Shown here: in pieces, positions 26,270 through 38,452 of the stretch
How the letters are laid out: each line of letters starts with the position of its first letter
How positions within the stretch are numbered: position 1 is the first letter of the stretch
Assembly (NCBI GenBank): GCA_030272585.1
Contig: BSYQ01000003.1
Coordinates: 310,001-374,000, forward strand
Direction: 5' to 3'
Length of the DNA: 64,000 bases
Source: Bryopsis sp. KO-2023
Taxonomy: Eukaryota > Chlorophyta > Ulvophyceae > Bryopsidales > Bryopsidaceae
The notes under the pieces: generated by a model
Seen by the model: the letters and a program-made list of their open reading frames with translations, nothing else
Database searches by the model: none
Told to the model about the DNA's origin: nothing
Made by a program: the position numbers and the translations under genes

Positions 26270-28836
26270 TTAACCCTGCATGGTGTAATCGTACCTGACA
26301 AGGAGACCAAAAGAAAGCAGATGTCAATTGCTTGTCGAAATTCATTGAGCATTCGCTCCAGGAAAAGATGAAAAACCTTCAGGAAGAGAAAAGCGACCTT
26401 CTGGTTTCTTTGATTTGTTCTGTGAATTATCTGAATGGCTTAAAAAAAAGTCTCCTTCCCGAAAAAATCCCAAGGCGCAGGATAGATTTTTTAAATACAT
26501 ATTTTAAATGTAAATAAAAAGTAATGAGAAAGTCCCCAGAAAGAAACGAAAACAAATGAGCCGACAGGCAGGGCAATTGATCCCGTTAATCACAGGAATA
26601 TTCTCCTTTGGAAATTCCAAAAATACACGATCAACTTACTCGATTGTTGGAATGATGGATTGAATGAACTTCAGGAACAGCAGCAGGTAACTACAGAAAC
26701 GAAAACAAAAACTTGGGTCACTTGGGTTGTTCCGTTCAATTGATAGATTGCAATTCCGATGATCTGCTCATTCGACTAGATTCTGAAACACAACAGAAGG
26801 CTGTCAGTTTCAAAAATTAATGCTGTCACACCCAAGACAAGAAAAGACAACAGACTCAGTTCCTTGTCCGCGTGACTGACTTTCCCATTTCGTACTGCCA
26901 ATACGCTCCACAGATACAATTAGAATAAGCCCAATCTAGATTATGGGGTGGAAATAAATACACAATGAGCAACTGGATAATTCCCTCCCTGTGGGCTACT
27001 CAAATGGCTTGTTCTTGCCAATTCACCCTCCCTGATTATATATTTATGACCCACCCTCTTGAAAAACGCCACGTACAAAAACAAAGAAAAAGGAAACCCA
27101 AAGAAAACCACCCACAACAGACAAACGCTAGGAGCCGATCGATCAAAGACCAACAAACCTATCATTTCCAAACCAGGTCAAGATGGTCGTGGTCACCACA
27201 CCACTAGAGCACCGCAATGTGGTTGAGGGACTTACTGTTCCACTGAGAATTCCCCTCGCTCGGCAACCAGCATGTCCCCGAGCGTTTTCATGGTGCTTGC
27301 ATGCTTGCATGGATGAATGGATGCCGCCATGATGCCTAAATTTGGATGCCGATCCCAAGTGATGGTATCCCCAGCATGGTCCGCAGAAACATCCTCGTAC
27401 ACTTCGCGCATGGACAGCGCCTTGTCCTGGCTGAAACCCACCAGCCAGAATCGAGGGACCCTGTAATACTTGTCCCAAGTGATGTGTAGGTCGTAGTGTC
27501 GTTGGCCGGGAGGGGCAACGTTTGCTGGAACAGCAGCATCATCCTGGCAGCGATTCAGAGTGGTGTCCTTATTTGGTAATATTTTTTCTTCTCCCCCACA
27601 AAAAAAACACACCACGAGTATCGTGGTTTCACAGCTCCATGATGATTTTGTTTTTCTTGTCCCTGCTTACCTCCCCCTCGGAGGCCGATGCAACTTCCGC
27701 CTCGGCGCCCTCTACACCAGATGTGGATGCACCTCCAACAAATTCAGCAGTAACCCACTCCTCCCCCCCATCATCTTGCTCCCCTGCTAAGCCTTTCACC
27801 TCACAACTATCCCCATACTCATTTGCCCTCCGCCTGCTGGGAACTGGACAGACATGGACACCACACCACTGTCGGCATCCCCCCGTATTTTGAATATGAA
27901 AGAATATTCAAGTGGATATTCCCAGGAGGGAAGGGTGTCCACTAAATACTGTTCAACAGAAACTGAAGTTTCTGAATCTCATTCTTGAGATGCGAAAACG
28001 AAAAATGAAAAAAATGTAGTCTCCTTGAAATGGAAATCTCCTGTCTGTTTCCTCATTCAATGGGGATTCAGAAAAAAAAAAAAAAAGATAAATGTGAAAT
28101 TCCTTATAGATCTGGAGTTTGCGCAAATTGTTCAAATTTGTGCAGATTCTGTTGTTTGGGTCTGTTTTTTGGCAGCACCTCTGCGAACAATCAGGAACTG
28201 TTTGTCTTTTGGAAGGTGCGGTTTGGCCTTCTTGGCATCCCCAGCTGACCTGATGACCAAAAACATAAAAAAAAATCATCGACCAGATAAAACTCAAAAG
28301 AATACCAAACAGGAAGCCACCTCACGCAGAATAAGTCGCAGCAAATTTTTATCAAAAGTTTGCAACATGGTATTTTCTCCATCCAGTCTCAATATCGCTC
28401 AAGGTAAAAAGCCAGCATCCAGCAGCTGAGTTTTTGTCAGTATTGCTTAGAAGAGGGCAGAACCCAAAGGGCAGTTTTCCAAGGATAGTGATTTACTGGC
28501 CACAGCATGCACAGGACAACAGATAAGCTGCAGATAACGAGACAGACTTCTGTACCATTGCCAAGCCGGAAATGCTGTCACAAGGTAGTTTCCAGCTCGT
28601 TCGAACTCCACAGGCGTCAGTGTCTGTTCCCCACGAGAAAAGACATCAGCATCAAGATCAACTTTCAACGACAGCGCCCCAATCAAAGCACTCGCCACAG
28701 TGGCAATAAGCCAGGTAGAAGTGCGAACTCTACGTAGTCGTACCCTTTCCTCCTCGAACGTCGACGTTGTGGGCACGCCAGTCAGCTTCTCGACACCACC
28801 CTTGTACACGCTGTGCACAAAATGCCTGATATTCAT
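26270..28836 (-). CDS. ATG3: ATG3, E2-like enzyme of autophagy
   Basis: Seven exons with conserved phase: 28744-28836, 28556-28623, 28179-28249, 27671-27783, 27236-27567, 26640-26690, 26270-26294; about 250 residues. ATG3 transfers ATG8 to phosphatidylethanolamine. The N-terminus has TLTPVEFERAGNYLVTAFP and WQWSAGD, then HLPKDKQFLIVRRG. The catalytic core has YDLHITWDKYYRVPRFWLVG, EDVSADHAGDTITW and the active-site cysteine in SIHPCKHASTMKTL. The C-terminus is YLLLFLKFIQSIIPTIEYDY followed by TMQG. The protein is shorter than the usual 300 or more residues because the flexible region (only GEQDDGGEEWVTAEF and a short acidic stretch) is reduced. Exon 5 could begin 24 bp later at a better acceptor (GCTGCCAG), removing eight residues in frame. 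Confidence 0.93.
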
Positions 28837-30266
28837 CGTTTCAACGACCTAGGATAACCTTTTCGACGCCTCTTGATCGGAATTCTTTCGTCCGTTTCTG
28901 TGAGGACCTACTCTGCCCTGACACAAACGCACCTGCCAGTTTTCTGTTCTCTTTCGAAAAAACATTGGGAAGGTACTTGTCGTACGACACCACAATCAGC
29001 ACGTCAGCCCCACTCTTCTGCCCCGCTTTGGTTCACGGAACGGATCAGCCTGTCCATCCCAAAACTGATGCAAAGGGAAACAGTCTTTTTTTTCAAAATC
29101 TGTAAGCAGACTTTCCAGACTTTGCCCAGCAAACCGCTCCAAAGAGCATTTGGGGCGTTCATGTCCGCAAAATTCAATTTTTTTTTTGGTTGAATTGTAA
29201 ATCAGCCCCACCTTCGTACGTTCTTAAAAAAAATCAATAGGCTCCCCAATCTCTTCCACTCTGATCTTACCTATCGAAAGACTAAAACAGACGACCACAT
29301 GACATCCCATAAATTTCCCAGTGTTATCGAGCCGACAGAGCACAGAGTCAAAATAATTTTTACAAAAGACATTCAAACCAACTGTTGTGGTGAAAAAGGA
29401 GAGTCGAGATTAGATGAGGGAGTTCGAGTGAAGTAAATGAGACGAATTGGGACGCGTGGGTGTTTGCGGCTGAATGGCCGAGTTGTGGTGACGGGAGAAA
29501 ACTTGTGGTGAATCTGTGTTGAGGAGTTGTGGCTGAGAATTAGGGAAGAGAAACAGGAACGATACTTAGAGGAACTGTTGTTGTTGTAAAGACGCCTTAT
29601 TTGTTCTGAGTTTACGGAGTGACTCGTTTGCGAACGTTTTGTTTTACTTTACAACCGTCTCAAGGAAAACTTTATTCCACACTGTTTGTATCCTTCCACA
29701 ACCCAACTCACACAACGTCCCAAACTCATAATTGCCGTAACCCCCATAACTGACACCACGCCTGGTGGACTCACTGTCTAGGGCTCACAACACCAGATCA
29801 TTTTTTTATCTTTTTTCCCAATTTTTCGAAAAGGGAGTGATGACCGTGACACGGAATTCAATGAAGTCGCAAGCGGGTTAAGGACAGAATCACGATGTCT
29901 CCCTAAAACTTGTTCGTCAAACTATCACAACACCCAATGATTCCAGGCCGTTCTTTTAAAACCTGCACGTAGGTCCCGGATAGCTACTATGGCATTGCCA
30001 ATGCTCATCCGGTCAAGAGCTCGATGATCGTCTTACCTCCCTGCATCCAACAGCAGAGACGATCGTAGATATCTTTCAACCTGTTTGCTTCATTGCAATG
30101 CGAATCTCTAATATTACATACAGTGTTTTCGTCGCGGCCATGAATCTCCGAGCATATGATATGGCCAGCATGGGATGACAAAAACACGCTCGGGACAGTG
30201 TACTGGTGAGGGTTCGATTGTTACGGAAATTTTTACGGAAATTTCCTGCAACAGCGCTGCTGACCA
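28837..30266. other. Intergenic region upstream of ATG3 and of a BTB-GRD gene
   Basis: This divergent interval of about 1.4 kb contains no open frame with protein-like composition and no tandem repeat. From about 30134 to 30266 the sequence resembles the 5' flank of the next family copy (32151-32279), which marks the likely promoter and 5' untranslated part of the BTB-GRD gene. Confidence 0.5.
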
Positions 30267-31524
30267 ATGGTGAGAGGAAGGAGCGGCGTTACGACTCGTA
30301 ACTGACGATATAAGTGATATTTGCTTCCACCGAGTGTTCAGTTTGTTTGCACTGCGACAGGTGTTGGTGGAGAACTACGCAGGCCACAGCCAAAACTGGC
30401 AGCAATGCTTCAACGACCCAAAACGGAGCGACGTGGTTTTGGAGGCCAAGGACGGCCAGACATTTCATTGCGAGAAATTTGTTCTGAGGGTGGCAAGTCC
30501 ATACTTCGAAAGGTTGTTTTCTTGCGGCAAGGATTCGACTAAATTCGTATCTGCGAAAGACGTGGAGCCTGCAGCGCTGAAGTGGATTTTGCGCTGCTGC
30601 TACACTGCTGATGGCGATTTAAATGACGACAATGTCATCAACGTAATGGTGGCAGCCAGAATGTACGAAATGAACTGGGTTTCGAAAGCTTGCATGAAGT
30701 ATCTGAAACAGGATAAAGGGAAGCCTGCCGCCACCTTTCAGTATTCTCGTGACATGGAGAAATGGCAGGAATGGAAAGTACCCCAATCTGGCTGGTACCA
30801 CATTGTGGCCATGGGTGCTAAGGCTGCAGATCAAGCCAAGGTCAATGCCCAGCTGTACAAGGCAAAGGGTGGGATTGGTGCCATTGTAGGGGGATCCTTT
30901 CAATTCAATGCCGGTGATATCGTCCAAATATTGACTGGGGGGATGTCAACGCATTACCCTAAGAGTCCAGGTTACACAGGTGGTGCTGGGGGTTCATTTG
31001 TTGCTCTCAAGAAGGAGGACCTCACCCTGCTCCTGGCAGCAGGTGGTGGTGCCAGCATCAATGGCACTTACTATGGTGCTGATGCTAACTTGGGTGAAGG
31101 TGGAGTAGGAAATGCACACTGTGCAGGTGGAAAGAACGGAGGCAATGGGGGAAACAATGGAGTACACAAAGGTGGTCTGGGATGGAAGTCAGGACCTGTG
31201 GCGCTGGCAAAGCAATCAACTACTGGTGTTGATGGTACGGGGGGTTTTGGTGGAGGAGGGGACATTTGTGGTGGAGGGGGAGGTTACTCTGGTGGTGGTG
31301 CTGGCTACAACGCCCCAGCAGGTGGCGGTGGCAGCTACATTGCCTCTGAAGCAGTGAACAGCTGGAAAAGATTGGGGAACTTTGGGCATGGAAAAGTTGT
31401 TATTTTTGGCGGGAAAGACTTGCCGCCTTCGGAGTCCCCTCTTGTTGATCAATATGGAAATCCAAATGATGAGATACTTCCTCAACTCGATGAAGAGTCC
31501 ATGAAATGGGAAATGGTGGACTAA
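30267..31524 (+). CDS. BTB/POZ protein with ALK/LTK-type glycine-rich domain
   Basis: The start codon is 30267-30269, the intron 30270-30360 (91 bp, GTGAGA to GACAG), exon 2 30361-31524; 388 residues. The BTB domain (SDVVLEAKDGQTFHCEKFVL through KACMKYLKQD) fills about residues 14-125. The glycine-rich domain follows with WKVPQSGWYHIVAMGAKAAD, LLLAAGGGA, GGKNGGNGG, GGFGGGGD, GGGGGYSGGGA, GGGGSYI and GHGKVVIF. This copy belongs to the VLVENYAGHSQNW subfamily with 32280-33609, 56606-57868 and the pseudogene at 3973-5091. The next gene is a tandem copy on the same strand about 750 bp downstream, so a local duplication is likely. Confidence 0.9.
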
Positions 31525-32279
31525 ATATAGCTTTTTCACCAGGGTTTCGAGTATTTTTTGATTTTTTGATTACGTTTTTTGGTGGTGGTACTTTCGTGCA
31601 ATACAGTTTTCTATGACAGGCAGTTGTCTGGAGTTGGGTCGGGAACGGAAAAAATGATGTGACCGGTTGTTGGTTCATTAATCTCCTGCTCGACTATATC
31701 CTTGCATGTGTAAAAGAATGAGGCAACTAATCAGAGGGAAAATAATGATGCGACTGCTGAAAAAGAAAGAGAGATGCGAAGACACGAACATAAGAGTGAC
31801 GACTGAGACTGGGGGATGTTTGGGGAAAGGAATGAGGATGAGTCGCTTTTCAGGTGATGAGGGAGAGTTGGTTCGAGTGGTCAGATCATGACATAGCCTG
31901 GTGGTGTGTATCGCTGTTTGAGACTCGTAAGTTTTTTCTCGTGTGTCCTACCTCGTGTGTCCCGACCTGTGACCGTTCCGGTCACTGCAATATTACACAG
32001 TACACGTAGTATTTTCGCAAGGAAAAGCAAGGAAACACTTCAGCGTTCAAGCGCTGCTGTAATACTCACCCAACAGGCCATGTCTGACATCTCTACGATA
32101 AGAGATGTCATCGCTGTGTGACCATGGAGGAATCTAATTATAGAGCCTTCCTCGTGTGCATGAATCTTGAAGCGTGTGGCCAGCACAGGATGATGGGCTG
32201 CAGCAAAAACACGCACGGGACAGTGCCCCAGTGAAGGTTTGATCAGCACGCAAATCTCCTGCGACAGCGCCGCTGAAAG

Positions 32280-33609
32280 ATGGTGAGAGGATAGAGCGAC
32301 GTTACGACTCGTAACTGACGATATAAGTGATATTTCCTTCCACTGAGTGTTCAGTTTGTTTTCTTTGCGACAGGTGTTGGTGGAGAACTACGCAGGCCAC
32401 AGCCAAAACTGGCAGCAATGCTTCAACGACCCGAAGAGAAGCGATGTGGTGTTCGAAGCCAAGGACGGCCAAACCTTTCATTGTCAGAAATTCGTTTTGG
32501 GGTTGGCGAGTCCATACTTCGATAAGCTGTTTTTTTCCTGCAAGGACTCGGCCAAGTTCGTCGCGGCGAAAGAGGTGGACCCTGCGGCGCTGAAGTGGAT
32601 ATTGCGCTCGTGCTACACTGCAGACGGCGAATTGAACGACGATAACGTTATCGGCGTTATGGTGGCAGCGAAGTTGTACAAAATGACCTGGGTGTCCAAA
32701 GCTTGCATGAAATATCTGAAACAAGACAAAGGAGGGCCTGTGGCTACCTTTCAGTATTCCCGAGACATGGAGAAATGGCAGGAATGGAAAGTACCCCAAT
32801 CGGGCTGGTACCACATTGTGGCCATGGGTGCAAAGGCAGCAGACAGGGCCAAGGTCAATGCCCAGTTGTACAAGTCGAAGGGTGGGATTGGTGCCATTGT
32901 GGGTGGATCATTTCAATTCAATGCTGGTGATATGGTCTTAATGTTGACTGGGGGGATGTCGACGCATTACCCTAAGAATCCAGGTTACACAGGTGGTGCT
33001 GGAGGTTCGTTTGTTGCTCTCAAGAAGGAGGACCTGACCCTGCTCCTGGCAGCAGGTGGTGGTGCCAGCATTAATGGCACTTATTATGGTGCTGATGCTA
33101 ATTTGGGTGAAGGTGGAGTAGGAAATGCACACTGTGCAGGTGGAAAAAACGGAGGCAACGGGGGAAACAATGGAGTGCACAAAGGTGGTCTGGGATGGAA
33201 GGCAGGACCTGTGGCGCTGGCAAAGCGATCGACTGCTGGTGTTGACGGTACGGGAGGGTTTGGTGGAGGAGGAGACGTTTGTGGTGGAGGGGGAGGTTAC
33301 TCTGGTGGTGGTGCCGGCCAAAACGCCCCAGCAGGTGGGGGTGGGAGCTATATTGCCTCTGAAGCGGAGAACAGCTGGAAAAGATTGGGGAACTTTGGGC
33401 ATGGAAAAGTTGTTATTTTTGGCGGGAAAGACTTGCCGCCTTCGGAGTTCTCTCACGCTGATCAGTTCGGAAATCCAAATAACGAAACACTCGGTCAAAC
33501 GAATGAAGAGTCCATGCATAGCAGGGAAGTGGTGGACAAAAAACATGTTTTTCACTCCCGGGCCCTTATTGCAACCGTTTCGAGTATTTTTCGAAAAGGA
33601 AGTCGATAG
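32280..33609 (+). CDS. BTB/POZ protein with ALK/LTK-type glycine-rich domain, extended C-terminus
   Basis: The start codon is 32280-32282, the intron 32283-32373 (91 bp), exon 2 32374-33609; 412 residues. The domain order equals its tandem neighbour at 30267-31524, and the glycine-rich part is nearly identical to it. The BTB part differs more (FFSCKDSAKFVAAKEVDPAA against FSCGKDSTKFVSAKDVEPAA). The stop used by the other copies right after VVD or VVE is absent, and translation runs on for 23 residues to a TAG at 33607-33609. This tail has no counterpart in the other copies, so it is probably read from former 3' untranslated sequence. Confidence 0.88.
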
Positions 33610-33703
33610 GGTGGCACATTCTTGAGTTTTTATGCTAAATAAAATGAATAATTATTGCTATGCGTAAAATTTTGTATTTGTTAGGTTCTATGTGGTTGCA
33701 GCT

Positions 33704-33972
33704 TTTTTTCGCTTTGGAGTATGGTGGAACTAACCTGTGCTGAAATTAATTATACGGTGGACCCAAGATTTTGTTCGCTTTCAAGTAGTGCGGAATTGAC
33801 CTGGAATGAAATCAATTATACAGTGGACCCAAGATTTTTTTTCGCTTTTCTAGTATCGCGGAGCTGACTTTTAATGGAATTAACTATACAGTGGACCCAA
33901 GATTTTTTTTTCGCTTTTCTAGTATCGCGGAGCTGACTTTTAATGGAATTAATTTTACGGAGGACCCAATAT
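33704..33972. repeat. Tandem repeat, about 66-bp unit, four copies
   Basis: Four units follow each other, each with a T run plus CGCTTT, an AGTAT or AGTGC step, a GAATTGAC or GAGCTGAC step, and ending TATACAGTGGACCCAAGAT or a variant. Units 3 and 4 are nearly identical, and units 1 and 2 are more diverged. The array lies just downstream of the BTB-GRD gene ending at 33609. Confidence 0.85.
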
Positions 33973-34129
33973 CATAAGGGTTTGAGTTACTGGGACGGGT
34001 TAAGAGGCTGTGGACCAGGTCTTCATGTTGACAAGTTGAAGAATTAATTGTAACAATTATGTTTCACGTTTTAACCCCCACTTTGGTACATTGATTCATG
34101 CGTAATCGACGCCGTTTCAACAAAGCGTT

Positions 34130-35200
34130 CCAGTCACAGGTGCTGCTGGGATGGCGAACTTGGGGGGCCGAATAACATTTTCAGGGGGGCTGCCCAGAAA
34201 AAAAAAATACAAATATGTATCAACTTTGTTAGCGTTTGCAGTGAGCTTTGATTCTCTCCAGTCCCAAGACGGCTGACACCACCACCGTGAAAAATGTGGC
34301 TGGAGGAATCATCACGGCGGTAACACAGCATGGCAACAGGTGTTCCACAGAGGCCTCACTTTGCTCTGATCCAGATGATTTTGTCTCTATTCCTGATGAT
34401 CAGTGGGCCAAAATGCATATGTTAAACCACTCTTGAAAAGCAACAAGCCGGCTGCTTGGCTAGCGATCAACAATGTGTAGCTCATGGGTGTCCCATCACC
34501 ATCATCCCCCCTCAAAAAACAAATACAATTCATCCAATCCCACAGAAAATGGAAACGGAGCTTCTCGGAAGATCTCAGCAATATTCTGCCGAGGAGGTTC
34601 ACCAAGGGTAGGCAGATAATGCAGGGCCGGCTTCAACAAAACTGGAAATGCCATGGAGGAAACAATGTCACTCAGTATTGACACATCAGCCCAACTAAAT
34701 CCACTGGCCTCTGATTTCCATTGGGGGCCCTGGATTAAAAAAACTACAGAACTACACAATCTGCATCCAAAAGAACTGTGAAAGGTTGGCCTGGGAAGCC
34801 CATTGATTGTAGTCATTGCAGTACATTGTGGTCTGGAAGAGAGTCCACCAGGGTCTAGCTTTTCCATTGATCGAACTCATTCATGCACAAAACACCATGC
34901 ATACGATTTTTTTGCGACACCAATGTTCTTGCCGAATGTGATGATTGCACATGGAGTCTTGAACTACAAATCAATGAACCCAGATTTGGTGGTGCAAGGT
35001 CGCACACATGGTCTGGGCCGTGAATCCCAGAATACAACCCCAAGATGAATGACAGATGAAGGAGAAGCGCTGTAGGCACCCCCCATAGTCCCAATACACT
35101 CATCAAAGTACTCGCACACAAATCACTAATTCTTTGAATCCACAGCTGAAGTGGAAATGAAAAAGGGGGTCGCATAATTGGAATCTAAATTCTGGTGCAT
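34130..35200 (-). other. Region with possible membrane-protein exons, unidentified
   Basis: On the minus strand, the stretch after a CTTCAG acceptor near 35140 encodes a hydrophobic run (MSVLGLWGVPTALLLHLSFI) that could span a membrane. Further stretches near 34700 (PVLLKPALHYLPTLGEPP) and 34420 (YTLLIASQAAGLLLFKSG) are also hydrophobic. I could not find joins with conserved phase or recognise a family. It may be a degenerate gene or chance. The stretch 35200-35920 shows nothing I can name. Confidence 0.2.
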
Positions 35201-35921
35201 CCTTTCAGCTTACCCACACACAACAACACTTCTGGGTTTTCTGAAAGAATGGGGCACCTAAGGTGGTTTTCTGCAGAAGTGTGTCTGACGTTTGTTCCCC
35301 CCTCTTTCTCGTTTGTTCTTGCGAGGAGGGATAGAGGATAAGGGCTGAGTTTTTCCTCAGAATGAAGCATATTTTAACCCCCCCCCTACCTTGTCGTGGT
35401 TGGCATGCAGGGAAACTCTTTCTGTTTGTTTGTTTTTTTCCAAGCTGTCAGCATTTGGAACAAATGATTCGGTATTTGGGTTTTCCAGGAACATTGCCAA
35501 ATGTAAAACACATTCCCAGATTTGATTAACAGTCAGACCCATGATAACTCATTCCTTGTTTCTCAGAAACCAGGCGGCACCGAAAAAATGTGTGGAGCTA
35601 CAAAGAACATCCACAAATTGGAAAGAGGAACATTAAAAAAAAAGGAAATAGTAGACGTTGGGAAAACCAAACAAGGAAAAAAGCCAACACAAAAAAGCAA
35701 TCAGTCTGACACAACTCCTTTCAATTTCTCACCACAGATGCAAAAAGACTCCTGCAACACTTTAAAATTTACCTGGGTGGAAACCTTGCACCCCATCTTC
35801 ATAATCGAAGAGCAGATTTTTAGCCGTACCCTAACGGGTTTGGTCTTGATATTGAATTTGAATTTGAATTGAAAAAAATCCTCCTCCTCGCTTGTAGCAA
35901 GATTTCCAGGTCGAATATGCT

Positions 35922-37183
35922 TCACTCCATCATTTCCCAACTGTCAATCGATTCCTCATTGCTTTGGGCCCCTATATTAACGACACCAACCTCTTCAAGA
36001 AAAAGGGTTTCTTTAAGAGGAACATTTTTTCCTTTCCAAACAAAAACCTTTCCATGACCCAAGCTCCCAACTTTTTTCCAACCGTTCTCAGCCTGAGGTG
36101 CAATATAGCTGCCACCCCCTCCAGCACCATTATTACACCCAGCACTGCCCCCTGAGTAGCCGCCTCCTCCACCCCACAAGTTTCCTCCACCACCAAAACC
36201 CCCATTGTCACTATCACCTCCAAGTCTTGGTTTTGCCAGTGCTATGGGGCCAGCTTTCCATCCAAGGCCTCCTATACCAGCTCCATTAGCGGTCCCATTG
36301 TCCCCATTTTTCCCTCCCACACACTTTGCATTGGCACTCGTTCCACTTTTATCCAAACTACCATCGCCACCATAGTGGTTGAGGACTATGCTCCCACCTC
36401 CCCCCGCTGTCAAAAGCAAGGAAAGCTCTTTCTTTCCCAAGGCAACAAAAGTCCCACCACCCCCTCCACTGTATAAATTTTTGTATTTGCCCCCCACCAA
36501 GAGCGTTGACATTCCCCCCGTCAATATTTGGATAACATCACCAGCCTGCAATTGAAAGGATCCACCAATCATTGCACCTTCCCCGCCTTTCGACCAAGTA
36601 ACTTGACCAAGCTTTGCCTGATCGGCAGCTTTTGCCCCCATGGCAACCAAATGATACCATCCGGATTCTGGGACCTTCCATTCTTGCCATTTCTGGTTTT
36701 CCTTGGAGTATTTAAAGGTAGCCAGTGGACCCTCAGCGCCCTTTTTCAAGTACTTCATGCAGGCCTTTTCCACCCATTCCATTTCGTACATTCCGGCTGC
36801 CACCATAACGCTCACAACATTGTCGTCATCCACTTCGCCGTCCCCTGTGTAGCACGCTCGCAAAATCCATTTCAGCGCCGCAGGGTCCACGTCTTTCGCC
36901 TCGACGTACTTTGTTGGACCTCCGCACTTTCCACCAAACAACTTCTTCAAATAGGGACTGGCCACCTCCAACACGAATTTCTGACAATGAAAGGTTTGGC
37001 CGTCTTTGGCTTCGAAAACAACATCGCTCCGTTTCGGGTCGTTGAAGCATTGCTGCCAGTTTTGGGTGTGGCCTTCATAATTTTCTAACAACACCTGTCC
37101 AAACGTTTCGTATCAACACAATCGAATCGCGAGCGGCCACTTGAACAGTCAAGAACATTTGCTTGCCGTTGTCATCTTACCAT
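35922..37183 (-). CDS. BTB/POZ protein with ALK/LTK-type glycine-rich domain
   Basis: The start codon is at 37181-37183, the intron 37095-37180 (86 bp, GTAAGA to ACAG), exon 2 35922-37094; 391 residues. The BTB domain (SDVVFEAKDGQTFHCQKFVL) and glycine-rich domain (WKVPESGWYHLVAMGAKAAD, GGGGGTFVAL, LLLTAGGGGS, GGFGGGGN, GGGGGYSGGSA, GHGKVFVW) match the gene at 8645-9907 closely. Between GGMSTLLVGG and the next glycine run it matches the truncated fragment at 7786-8153 instead, which suggests exchange or separate copying among copies. Its 5' flank repeats that of the 8645 gene in opposite orientation. Confidence 0.9.
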
Positions 37184-37686
37184 TGAACGATAACGGTTGC
37201 GGCAAATTCAAAATATCGAGATTACCGGCCACACAGAGAGAAAAGTGAAACGCTCACTGGCTCACTTCAGATCGGACAGGGGCTGGGGAAACCGCTGGCG
37301 ATGTTCCGGTGCGGACAAGACGAGAGCGAGCTCTTACGTCACAGTGAATATCGGATCCCGAAACCGGCCAGCTGTTTCGCGACACGCAGTGGACAAGTGT
37401 GAAAAGGAATCCATGCATGCGATGGAGTTGCCATGGTGATCCCGTGATGCAAGTATATTGTACGAACACATACATGCACAAATACGCACAAAGCCTCGTT
37501 CCCGGATATCTTTCCTTGTCCTTGACTGGGTCGTTTTGACGGCGTGCTGATATCCTGCGCTGTTGGGCTGTTCGGTTGTGTCGTGACTGTGGTATTATTG
37601 GTTGTGAGTGCGCGTGTTGCGGTCTGGGCTTTGATGGTTCGTGCAGTGCGATACAAGGGTAGAAACGAAAAACACGACCTCGACTG
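37184..37686. repeat. Duplicated 5' flank shared with 8154-8644 (inverted)
   Basis: About 500 bp upstream of the start codon match the flank of the copy at 8645-9907 with scattered substitutions and small indels. The match ends at 37686. The block likely carries the promoter of this subfamily. Nothing else is seen up to the MORN gene at 37844. Confidence 0.8.
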
Positions 37687-37843
37687 ATTAAGGAAGTATA
37701 AAGGCACAAAAGCTGTCAAGAGGAAGCGCCAGAAACGAAAAGAGGATTGCTGCGAAACAGATATCTAGAGACAACCAGAGTTCAACACGAATCAAGGAAG
37801 CGAAGGCAAAAGTTGCAGCTTGCAAGAAAACAACTATCAATGT

Positions 37844-38416
37844 TCATAACTGATCTCCAGGCCCCTCCATCCAGCCATCAACATACTCTTCCTCAGCTGA
37901 GTCGCCCTGATCAAAATTTTCAAAATCTATCGTTCCGAGTTCCATTCCTCGGAAATGGCTCACGACACGAAGAAAGCCTTCGAATTCGATCAGCCCATCC
38001 CTGTTCCGTTCCACCAGCAATTCCCTGATCAGCAACTGAGTTCGTCCGTCCGCCGGGTCCAAACCCACCAGCCGACACAAATCTTGAAGCTGATGGGGAA
38101 TCATTTTGACGTCGATACTATCTCCCCCAACAAGCTTCGTGAAGGAGTGTCGAAGGAGTTCCAACTCGACATGACCCATGGTTCCACCGAAATCTTGTAT
38201 AGACTTGGTCGCAGCGGCATCTCTTGCTCGAATCTTTCATCATCAAACACAACATTCATACACTGGAGATCAACGTCGCAATTCTAGTTTTCAGCACACT
38301 CTCCAACATGTTGCGCTAATGAACTATGAAAACTTAAGTATTTTTTCACACACATACATACATGTATAACTCAGATTTGGGTCTGTATGAACATTTCTGT
38401 AAAACAAACACCCATT

Positions 38417-38452
<36 letters not shown>

